Part shown: one piece after another, positions 1 through 4,954 of the stretch
Numbering within the stretch: position 1 is the first letter of the stretch
How the letters are laid out: every line of letters starts with the position of its first letter
Notes under the pieces: generated by a model
The model's database searches: none
What the model was told of the DNA's origin: nothing
The model's input: only the letters and a program-made list of their open reading frames with translations
NCBI GenBank assembly: GCA_958439155.1
Contig: CAUBUJ010000128.1
Coordinates: forward strand, 1 to 5,006
Source: an uncultured Veillonellaceae bacterium
GTDB lineage: Bacteria; Bacillota; Negativicutes; Veillonellales; Dialisteraceae
Length of the DNA: 5,006 bases
Direction of reading: 5' to 3'
Translations under genes and position numbers: made by a program

Positions 1-1220
1 GCGGCGTTCAGGCCGTACCGGGTGTCGTTGGCGATTTCCACTGCTTCGTCTACGGTGTCATAAGGAATGACGCAGAGTACCGGTCCGAAGATTTCGTCTC
101 TGGCAATGGACATGGTATTCTTCACGTCGGTGAAGATGGTGGGCTGGATGTAGTAGCCGTGGTCTGCCGGAGCGGGCATGCCGCCGGCGAGGACAGTAGC
201 GCCTTCGTCGATACCTTTCTGGATGTATTCGGAAATCTTCCGGTACTGCGCTTTCGATGCCACCGGGCCGACGAGAACTTTCGGATCGGTCGGGTCACCC
301 GCCGCGTAAGCTTTCACCATTTCTTTCATCTGCGCTTCAATCTTTTCCTTGTCTTCTCTCGGAATGAGGAGGCGGGAGAGGGCGGTGCAGGTCTGGCCGG
401 CATTGAGGAAAATGGAATTGAAGCAGATCTTGAGGCCTTCTGTGTAGTCGTCCGATTTGAGGAACACATCCGGCGATTTGCCGCCCAGTTCGAGGCAGAG
501 CCGCTTTACTGAGTCAAGGCCTTTCTTGGCCACATCGACGCCGCCCTTGGTGGAGCCGGTGAAGTCGATCATGTCGATCAGCGGATGGGCTGCCATGGGA
601 TCGCCGATTTCCGCGCCGCGGCCGATGACGAGATTGAAGACGCCCTTCGGGAAGCCTGCTTTGTCAAAGGCATCGGTCAGAAGGTAGGACGTGAGCGGCG
701 TGTGCTGGCTCGGCTTTACAATGACTGTATTGCCCATGAGGACCGCAGGAATGACTTTCTGGATGATCTGTCCCAGCGGATAGTTCCACGGGGTGACGCA
801 GGCGATGACGCCGAGCGGTTCCCGGTAGACCGTGGAGGCGGCGAATTTTTCGACCCATTTCACCTGCGGCGCCAGGTCAATATAGCTCTGGGTGCGGACG
901 TACTGGTATTCGCAGTGCGCGGTCTTGGCGAAGGTCACTGGAGAGCCCAGTTCTTTCACTTCCAGGTCAATGATCTCCGGTTCCAGTTCTTTGAAACGGG
1001 CGAGCATTTTTTTCATGAGGTTAATCCGATCGGAAAGGGGAGTCGCGGCCCAGCCGGGGAAGGCGGCGTGAGCGGCGCGGGCCGCTTTGTCCAGGTCTTC
1101 CGCGTTGCCTGCGGGGACACGGGCGAAAACTTTCATGGTGGCCGGATTTTCTACATCGATGAACTGGCCGGAGGCACTGTCTACCCACTGGCCGTTGATA
1201 TATAATTTTTCAAAATCCAT
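1..1220 (-). CDS. NAD(P)-dependent aldehyde dehydrogenase, C-terminus cut by the window edge
   Basis: The protein oxidises an aldehyde to the carboxylate with NAD(P)+ and is presumably cytosolic; the substrate cannot be told from sequence. It starts at ATG 1220-1218, preceded by AAGGAGGG (1236-1229) with an 8-nt gap. About 406 residues are present, and the family is usually about 470-490, so roughly 70 C-terminal residues are missing. The ALDH superfamily landmarks are all in place and evenly offset by 23-24 from the usual numbering: PWNYP with the oxyanion Asn146, VIVKPS with cofactor Lys169, FTGSTK, LELGGKSP with general base Glu244, AGQTC with the catalytic Cys278, and EIFGPV with Glu376. 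The position that often selects NAD over NADP (three after Lys169) is Gln172 rather than Glu, so NADP or dual use is possible. It is divergent from the cobamide operon and has its own promoter. The family call is firm; the substrate is unknown. Confidence 0.95.
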   Translation of the reverse strand, partial: MDFEKLYINGQWVDSASGQFIDVENPATMKVFARVPAGNAEDLDKAARAAHAAFPGWAATPLSDRINLMKKMLARFKELEPEIIDLEVKELGSPVTFAKTAHCEYQYVRTQSYIDLAPQVKWVEKFAASTVYREPLGVIACVTPWNYPLGQIIQKVIPAVLMGNTVIVKPSQHTPLTSYLLTDAFDKAGFPKGVFNLVIGRGAEIGDPMAAHPLIDMIDFTGSTKGGVDVAKKGLDSVKRLCLELGGKSPDVFLKSDDYTEGLKICFNSIFLNAGQTCTALSRLLIPREDKEKIEAQMKEMVKAYAAGDPTDPKVLVGPVASKAQYRKISEYIQKGIDEGATVLAGGMPAPADHGYYIQPTIFTDVKNTMSIARDEIFGPVLCVIPYDTVDEAVEIANDTRYGLNA

Positions 1221-1253
1221 ATTGGAATCCCTCCTTATTACATGTCTGCCCTT

Positions 1254-1282
1254 ATTGTAGAAAGTTCAAATGTGAGAAACAA
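1254..1282 (-). promoter_or_regulatory. Predicted sigma-70-type promoter of the aldehyde dehydrogenase gene
   Basis: On the minus strand a -35 box TTGTTT (1282-1277) is followed after 17 bp by a -10 box TACAAT (1259-1254). This places the start of transcription near 1247 and gives a leader of about 27 nt that contains the AAGGAGGG ribosome binding site. Spacing and position are right; the -35 matches TTGACA at four of six bases. No clear operator was seen. Confidence 0.55.
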
Positions 1283-1337
1283 GGTGGGCGTCAATAGAAG
1301 AAATGATGGGAATTGATAGAAAAAAGGAATAGCAAAG

Positions 1338-1365
1338 TTGTTTATTTCAGCAAAGGAGTTATAGA
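1338..1365 (+). promoter_or_regulatory. Possible distal promoter toward the cobamide operon (weak)
   Basis: TTGTTT (1338-1343) is followed after 16 bp by TATAGA (1360-1365). The two copies of AGCAAAG at 1331-1337 and 1349-1355, 18 bp apart in the same orientation, flank the -35 and could be a regulator half-site pair or chance. This is a weaker candidate than the extended -10 promoter at 1418-1426. Confidence 0.25.
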
Positions 1366-1417
1366 AAAGAGCGATTTTAAAAGGGAGGAGCGGGAAGCGG
1401 ATAGGAGGGGTAAATTA

Positions 1418-1426
1418 TGTTATAAT
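1418..1426 (+). promoter_or_regulatory. Extended -10 promoter of the arsA-arsB-larC-like operon
   Basis: A perfect TATAAT (1421-1426) is preceded by TGT, forming the TGn extended -10 motif, which can work with a poor -35. The hexamer 17 bp upstream, CGGATA (1398-1403), matches TTGACA at only three positions. The predicted transcription start is near 1433, leaving a leader of about 120 nt before the first gene of the operon. Confidence 0.6.
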
Positions 1427-1502
1427 GGAAACGATGAATCTATAAGAATTATGAGAGGCTCATCAGGCTAAAATAAGAACATGAGTGCATGCGGAAGGAA
1501 GA

Positions 1503-1528
1503 GAACTGCGCCCAGGCGGCGGAACTGC
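1503..1528 (+). repeat. Short direct repeat GAACTGC in the operon leader
   Basis: GAACTGC occurs at 1503-1509 and again at 1522-1528, 19 nt apart start to start, with a GC-rich spacer containing GCCCAGGC. Two same-facing copies about two helical turns apart, just upstream of the ribosome binding site, could be a protein-binding site on DNA or RNA, but seven-base repeats also arise by chance. Confidence 0.3.
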
Positions 1529-1542
1529 TTTTCTTTCTATAA

Positions 1543-1550
1543 AAGGAGGA
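1543..1550 (+). promoter_or_regulatory. Ribosome binding site that fixes the start of the first CobT-family gene
   Basis: AAGGAGGA lies just upstream of ATG 1554, with four bases between the GGAGG core and the start codon. It decides in favour of ATG 1554 over the in-frame upstream GTG at 1485. The 23 residues that GTG would add (Arg, Gly and Pro rich) do not resemble the start of a CobT protein, whereas MGLLDETISAI does. Confidence 0.8.
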
Positions 1551-1553
1551 TCT

Positions 1554-2612
1554 ATGGGACTATTGGATGAGACGATTTCCGCAATCGGACCGCTTGACCA
1601 GGAAGCGATGGCAGCGGCGCGGGATCGTTTCCAGCATTTGTATCTTGGCATGGGAAATCTGGGAAAAATGGAAGATATGGTGGTGCAGTATGCCGGCGTC
1701 ACCGGCAGCGCCCAGATTGAGGTACCGAAGCGGTGCATGGTCATTGCCAGCGCCGATCACGGCGTGGCGCGCCACAATATTTCGGCCTACCCTATTTCCA
1801 CGACGGTGGGCATGACGAAGAATTACCTCATTTCCAAGGGGGCCGGCGCCAACGCCATGGCGGCGTACTGCAACGCGGACATGGTGGTGGTCGATATGGG
1901 CATCGCTGCGGATATGACCGGCACGCCGGGCCTTCTGGACCGGAAGATCGCCTGGGGAACCGATGATTTTTCCGAAGGGCCCGCTATGAGCCGGGAGCAG
2001 GCGATCCAGGCGGTAGAGACCGGCATTGAGATCGCGGAAGAAAAAGTAAAGGAAGGGTATCGGGCCTTCCTCGTCGGGGAGATGGGCATTTCCAATACAG
2101 CGTCTGCGGCGTGCATCATCGGCGCGTTCAATCACTGGAACGCCATCCAGGTCACCGGCCGGGGTACGAATATTTCTGATGAGCGTCTCCGCCGGAAGGT
2201 GGCCCTCGTCCAGCAGGCGCTCGACGTGAACCAGCCCAATCCGGCCGACGGTCTGGACGTGCTCGCCAAGGTGGGCGGCTTTGAGTTCGGCTGTCTCATC
2301 GGGGTCATGCTCGGCGCGGCGGCAAACCATTCCCTTACGGTGATCGACGGATTCAATACGACAGCCTGTGCCTTCGTGGCGCGGGCTCTCGCGCCGGAGA
2401 CGGTTCATTACCTCATGGCGTCCCACCGGTCGGAAGAGCAGGCCCATAAGAAGTCTCTCGAGGCCCTTGGCCTTTCGGAATATGTGGATCTTGGATTCCG
2501 TCTCGGCGAAGCGTCCGGCGCGTCGATCCAGATGAAGATGCTCGATTCGGCGCTTCTCGTGTACAAGGAATGCGCCACAGAGGAAGAAATTCATGAGGGG
2601 GCACAGAAATGA
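1554..2612 (+). CDS. arsA: CobT-family phosphoribosyltransferase (nicotinate-nucleotide:base), catalytic subunit, ArsA-like
   Basis: CobT-family enzymes transfer phosphoribose from nicotinate mononucleotide to the lower-ligand base of a cobamide in the cytosol. This 352-residue protein keeps the catalytic landmarks: ADHGV (Asp68), NISAYP (75-80), GEMGISNT with Glu176 (S. enterica CobT Glu174), GRGTN (202-206), VGGFEFG, VIDGF, and RLGEASGA with Glu319 (CobT catalytic base Glu317). The residue after Glu176 is Met where CobT has Leu. The glutamine usual in the VTxQM stretch is replaced by Gly86, so the base pocket is altered. The N-terminal KPxGSLG motif is degraded to LGMGNLG (31-37). The gene overlaps the next CobT homologue by 4 nt. 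A tandem pair with this split matches ArsAB of Sporomusa ovata, where only ArsA is catalytic and phenol or p-cresol is the substrate. CobT family membership is near certain; the phenolic specificity is inferred. The symbol is unrelated to the arsenite-pump ATPase ArsA. Confidence 0.85.
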   Translation: MGLLDETISAIGPLDQEAMAAARDRFQHLYLGMGNLGKMEDMVVQYAGVTGSAQIEVPKRCMVIASADHGVARHNISAYPISTTVGMTKNYLISKGAGANAMAAYCNADMVVVDMGIAADMTGTPGLLDRKIAWGTDDFSEGPAMSREQAIQAVETGIEIAEEKVKEGYRAFLVGEMGISNTASAACIIGAFNHWNAIQVTGRGTNISDERLRRKVALVQQALDVNQPNPADGLDVLAKVGGFEFGCLIGVMLGAAANHSLTVIDGFNTTACAFVARALAPETVHYLMASHRSEEQAHKKSLEALGLSEYVDLGFRLGEASGASIQMKMLDSALLVYKECATEEEIHEGAQK

Positions 2613-3634
2613 AGACCATTGAACCGCTCAATCAAGAAATCATGGAGGCGTGCCACCTCTATGTGGACAATCTCACCAAGCCGCTCGGGTCTCTGGGCCG
2701 CATGGAAGAAATGGCGATCCGCTTGTCCGGCATTTTCAATGAAGTAAAGCCGGCAAAGCTTCCCAAGGCGGTGGTGATTTTCGGCGGAGATACCGCGGTG
2801 GATGGGGAGAAGAATGAAAGCAAGGGACTCAAGAGCTACAATGAAGCGGCTCTGGTGGCGCAGGGCTACGGCCCGGTGAACGCGGTGGCCCGCCAGATCG
2901 GCGCGTCGGTCTATGTGGTGGATGTAGGCATGGAAAAGGAAACCGCCGGCATCCCGGGGGTGCTGGTGCAGAAAGTGGTGCGCGGTACCCACAAAGGCGC
3001 CCCTGCGATGAGCCGGGAAGCGGCAGAAAAAGCGGTCCAGATCGGCATGTCAGTGGCAAAGACCCTCGCCGGACAGGGCGTGCGCGCCGCCGGTCTTGGA
3101 AACATCGGGGAGCGGTCCATGCTGTCCGCGCTTACTGTGACGGCGGCGATTCTGAAGGAAGACCTGAAAGCGGCGTCTCTGAAAAACGGGCTGCAGCTCC
3201 ATCTGGCGGATCTTCCTGATTTCGCTTCTGATCCGTGCGCGGTGCTCGCCCAGGTGGGATCGGCAGAAATCGCGGCGCTCTTCGGCTTCGTGGTCCAGGC
3301 GGCCCGGGAAAGAATGGCTGTGGTCTTTGACAACGCGGTCACCGGCGCGGCGGTGCTGGGAGCGGTCACGGTGTATCCCGTGGTGAAAGAGTATGTATTC
3401 CCTTCGGCTGTGTATGAGGAGCCGGTGCACCAGATGCAGCTCCATAAACTGGGGCTTTCTGCGTACCTTCATTATGATTTCACAGAAGCGGAAGGATTCG
3501 GCTCCGTCCTGGGGCTGTCTCTGCTGGACGCGTCGCTGTGCATGCTGAACCTGATGGCCACTTTTGGCAGCGGCAATGTAGATGTAGCGGAAGACGGGCC
3601 GGGCAAAGGCCGTCAGAGAGAGGACGTGAAGTAA
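2609..3634 (+). CDS. arsB: CobT-family paralogue with degraded active site, probable partner subunit, ArsB-like
   Basis: This 341-residue CobT homologue begins like a normal member, with LTKPLGSLGRMEE (22-34), and ends with a recognisable LLDASL helix. Its catalytic motifs have decayed. The DHG segment reads GGDTAVDG (Asp61, no His). GEMGI is replaced by GNIGE, with Asn165 where the essential Glu should be. The GRGT loop is missing, and the downstream S-H-x-S region is replaced. A glutamate (Glu295, in AEGFG) can still be aligned with the catalytic base. I infer that it does not catalyse transfer but forms a heterodimer with the upstream protein, as ArsB does with ArsA. Its start codon lies in an ATGA overlap with the upstream stop, and GAGGGGG (2595-2601) provides a ribosome binding site 7 nt before the start, so translation is probably coupled at near 1:1 ratio. 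The symbol is unrelated to the arsenite pump ArsB. Confidence 0.82.
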   Translation: MKTIEPLNQEIMEACHLYVDNLTKPLGSLGRMEEMAIRLSGIFNEVKPAKLPKAVVIFGGDTAVDGEKNESKGLKSYNEAALVAQGYGPVNAVARQIGASVYVVDVGMEKETAGIPGVLVQKVVRGTHKGAPAMSREAAEKAVQIGMSVAKTLAGQGVRAAGLGNIGERSMLSALTVTAAILKEDLKAASLKNGLQLHLADLPDFASDPCAVLAQVGSAEIAALFGFVVQAARERMAVVFDNAVTGAAVLGAVTVYPVVKEYVFPSAVYEEPVHQMQLHKLGLSAYLHYDFTEAEGFGSVLGLSLLDASLCMLNLMATFGSGNVDVAEDGPGKGRQREDVK

Positions 3635-3635
3635 T

Positions 3636-4415
3636 ATGAAATCACTTTTCATCCGTTGTTATGGGACACTCACGCCGGATATGTTTACAGGCGGACTCAT
3701 CGATATGGGGGTGCCTCCTGTTTTTCTGAAAGCAAAACTCTCGGAAGCGGGAGCACCTGCGGATTTCATTGAGAAAGCGAACCGGAAGGCCCAGTTCAGC
3801 GCCCACTATTTCCATATCCCCGGCAGGGATCATGGAGAGCTTCTGCTGAAGCAGGATGATCTCCTCCGCCGGTGGAACGCGCTCTGTGACAAGTCCGGCG
3901 CTCCTTATAAAACGCTCGGGTGGAAAGTGATTTCTGTGCTCTGCGAGGGCGCGTCCCACGCGGTGGATGAGATTGACGGCAATATTATCGATCTCCGCCG
4001 GGGCGGTGTTCGGGAAGAAGACGTGCTGAGCCTGTACTGCTTCCTCGCAGCGGTGGAATATCTCGAAGTGGAGAAAATTTTCACCTGTCCTTTTGAGCTG
4101 GGCAAAGGAAAAGGGGAAGCAGCGCGCATGACCGAATGCATTCTGACCCGGGCCGGTTCGACGGCGGGCCTTCCCATTTCTTCTGAAAATATCACTCCTT
4201 TCGCAGCAGCCATGCTGGAAGCGCTCTCCGAGGATTTTACCCCCATGGACGGCCGTTTTCTTTCTGACCGCACCGCCTATGGGAGCGCGTCAGCGGAATC
4301 GCCGGATGGGGAAAATACGGCAGCGTTCTATCTCGGCTATTTTACAGAATCGAAAGACTCTATTTTCCAGAAGCAAATGAAAGTTTTCGGTCATGGAGCG
4401 GATATCCTCTTTTGA
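3636..4415 (+). CDS. Short, diverged LarC N-terminal-like protein (DUF111/TIGR00299 family), function unknown
   Basis: This 259-residue protein aligns by eye with the N-terminal half of LarC, the CTP-dependent nickel-insertion enzyme (cyclometallase) of lactate racemase cofactor synthesis. Matches are the start RCYGTLTPDMFTGGLIDMGV (7-26; LarC has C-[FY]-x-GISGDM then a LDLG stretch), an E-YLEVEKIFTCPFELGKG stretch (141-158; LarC LGIDRVYASPLPLGSG), ITPFAAAML (186-194; VTPTGAAIL) and AYGSASAE (214-221; GYGAGTRD). LarC's HFHEVGAVDS metal-site region is replaced by a segment around DLRRGG (119-124), GISG has become TLTP, and the C-terminal half is absent. No LarC2-like continuation lies downstream in any frame, so this is not the Lactobacillus two-part arrangement. 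The gene starts 1 nt after the arsB-like stop (TAATATG) with only a weak AGAGAGGA at 3616-3623, implying coupled translation. It is the last gene before the terminator. Homology is fairly secure; nickel insertion is doubtful. Confidence 0.7.
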   Translation: MKSLFIRCYGTLTPDMFTGGLIDMGVPPVFLKAKLSEAGAPADFIEKANRKAQFSAHYFHIPGRDHGELLLKQDDLLRRWNALCDKSGAPYKTLGWKVISVLCEGASHAVDEIDGNIIDLRRGGVREEDVLSLYCFLAAVEYLEVEKIFTCPFELGKGKGEAARMTECILTRAGSTAGLPISSENITPFAAAMLEALSEDFTPMDGRFLSDRTAYGSASAESPDGENTAAFYLGYFTESKDSIFQKQMKVFGHGADILF

Positions 4416-4421
4416 ATGATG

Positions 4422-4455
4422 AAAAAGACTGGCAGGAACGCCGGTCTTTTTTATT
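4422..4455 (+). terminator. Intrinsic terminator of the three-gene operon
   Basis: A stem of up to 12 bp (AAAAAGACTGGC, 4422-4433, with 4440-4451, one G-T pair) closes a 6-nt loop AGGAAC. It runs into TTTTTT-A-TT (4447-4455). It begins seven bases after the stop codon of the LarC-like gene. The A-tract on the 5' side means it could also terminate transcription on the opposite strand. Confidence 0.9.
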
Positions 4456-4594
4456 GGGAAGAGAGCTTATCAAGGAGATATCGCCGCATAAGCGGCAGGG
4501 GAAAGGGAGGATGACGCATCCGATGGGGCAGGAAGAGGACGGCATCGGTCATTCTTCTTTTTGCAGAAGAAAGCAAATTTTCTTTATTTTTTTC
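4456..4594. other. Non-coding stretch with several stem-loops, no gene recognised
   Basis: No credible protein gene is seen here. Stem-loops follow one another: a perfect GCCGC/GCGGC with ATAA loop (4483-4496); a long-range pairing of ATGAC and CGATG (4511-4515 and 4521-4525) with CATCGGTCAT (4543-4552), leaving GCATC bulged; and a perfect 7-bp TTCTTCT/AGAAGAA stem (4552-4571) followed by a T-rich run (4587-4595). An ORF from a TTG at 4412 covers the terminator, this stretch and part of the promoter region, and has unlikely composition. Either a small RNA or plain intergenic DNA is possible. Confidence 0.35.
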
Positions 4595-4623
4595 TTGCAG
4601 AAACGCCGCGGATTTGATAGAAT
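4595..4623 (+). promoter_or_regulatory. Upstream tandem promoter candidate of the tRNA operon
   Basis: TTGCAG (4595-4600), a 17-bp spacer and TAGAAT (4618-4623) preceded by TGA, an extended -10 arrangement. It reads toward the tRNA genes. It is followed by a hairpin (4637-4652) that could attenuate its transcripts. Confidence 0.45.
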
Positions 4624-4636
4624 AACAAACGTCGCG

Positions 4637-4652
4637 TGTAGGCGCTCCTACA
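4637..4652 (+). other. Perfect 6-bp hairpin between tandem promoters
   Basis: TGTAGG (4637-4642) pairs perfectly with CCTACA (4647-4652) over the tetraloop CGCT. It is followed by the T-rich but interrupted GAATTCTTCTTTT, so it is at best a weak terminator or attenuator for transcripts from the promoter at 4595-4623. Confidence 0.4.
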
Positions 4653-4693
4653 GAATTCTTCTTTTGACAAAATATTGAAAGAAAGAAAATTTC

Positions 4694-4722
4694 TTGACAG
4701 GCCGCATACACTGTGATAAGAT
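4694..4722 (+). promoter_or_regulatory. Middle tandem promoter of the tRNA operon
   Basis: A perfect -35 box TTGACA (4694-4699), a 17-bp spacer and TAAGAT (4717-4722) preceded by TGA (extended -10). The predicted start is near 4729, about 120 nt before tRNA-Gly. Its leader includes a small AGCG/CGCT stem at 4727-4738. Confidence 0.6.
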
Positions 4723-4782
4723 ATTGAGCGTAGTCGCTGGGACTTCAAGCGAGAAAGAACGAAAATAAGTTCAAAAAAGCGC

Positions 4783-4810
4783 TTGACAAGTTCAGAAACA
4801 ATGATATAAT
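4783..4810 (+). promoter_or_regulatory. Main, near-consensus promoter of the tRNA operon
   Basis: A perfect TTGACA (4783-4788), 16-bp spacer and perfect TATAAT (4805-4810) preceded by TGA. The predicted start is near 4817, about 30 nt before tRNA-Gly. The short leader contains a GCTTC/GAAGC hairpin (4820-4832). Consensus boxes this strong are typical of stable-RNA genes. Confidence 0.85.
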
Positions 4811-4846
4811 AATATCGTTGCTTCGCTGAAGCGATGGTTCAAAAAT

Positions 4847-4921
4847 GCGGAAGTAGCTCAGTGGTAGAGCATCACCTTGCCAAGGTGGGGGTCGCGGGTT
4901 CGAGTCCCGTTTTCCGCTCCA
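4847..4921 (+). tRNA. tRNA-Gly (anticodon GCC)
   Basis: A complete cloverleaf of 75 nt including encoded CCA (4919-4921). The acceptor stem GCGGAAG pairs with TTTCCGC (one G-T pair), the discriminator base is T, the D-arm is GCTC/GAGC, and the anticodon loop TTGCCAA carries GCC at 4879-4881. The T-arm contains GGTTCGAGTCC. It reads the GGC and GGU glycine codons. It is the first gene of a tRNA cluster driven by the promoter at 4783-4810 and is followed 33 nt later by tRNA-Asn. There is no terminator between them, so they are probably co-transcribed. Confidence 0.97.
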
Positions 4922-4927
4922 CTTACT

Positions 4928-4949
4928 TATAAAGCTGTATAGCTTTATA
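4928..4949 (+). other. Perfect 9-bp hairpin in the spacer between the two tRNA genes
   Basis: TATAAAGCT (4928-4936) and AGCTTTATA (4941-4949) are exact reverse complements around a GTAT loop, filling most of the 33-nt spacer. It is followed by TATAT rather than a T run, so it is not a good intrinsic terminator. A role in precursor processing, for example as an RNase III or endonuclease landmark, is a guess. Confidence 0.6.
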
Positions 4950-4954
4950 TATAT

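Larger units (their letters stand above)
1433..1553 (+). other. 5' untranslated leader of the cobamide operon; no recognised riboswitch
   Basis: This is the segment between the predicted start of transcription and the first ATG. It can form a small stem GCTCAT/ATGAGT (1458-1463 with 1481-1486, one G-T pair). It is then GC-rich (1503-1528) before turning T-rich and reaching the ribosome binding site. I looked for the cobalamin riboswitch signature (GCCACTG and the B12 box) and did not find it, nor did the leader match other riboswitch classes I know. An in-frame GTG at 1485 would add 23 residues to the first protein, but it has no good ribosome binding site. Confidence 0.45.

Noticed and set aside
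585..1205. A 206-residue plus-strand ORF across the aldehyde dehydrogenase
   Set aside because: It is antisense to a gene with all ALDH catalytic motifs; the product has no recognisable features.
1509..1522. CCGCCTGGGC on the minus strand, resembling the 3' conserved part of a ZTP (pfl) riboswitch
   Set aside because: The 5' conserved half of that riboswitch is not found nearby, and the sequence would lie far upstream of the dehydrogenase promoter on that strand.
1485..1553. N-terminal extension of the first CobT-family protein from GTG 1485
   Set aside because: There is no good ribosome binding site before GTG, the extension is unlike CobT N-termini, and ATG 1554 has AAGGAGGA directly upstream.
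1560..2594. A 344-residue minus-strand ORF opposite the first CobT-family gene
   Set aside because: It is an antisense shadow in GC-rich coding DNA, rich in His and Arg with no recognisable domain. The plus-strand frame is a clear CobT homologue.
4412..4678. An 88-residue ORF downstream of the LarC-like gene, considered as a LarC2-like continuation reached by frameshift
   Set aside because: It begins with TTG at the end of the LarC-like gene, runs through the terminator and a promoter, and has no LarC C-terminal motifs.
4664..4692. A further perfect TTGACA at 4664-4669 as another promoter
   Set aside because: No acceptable -10 box lies 16-18 bp downstream; the sequence there is AAATTT.
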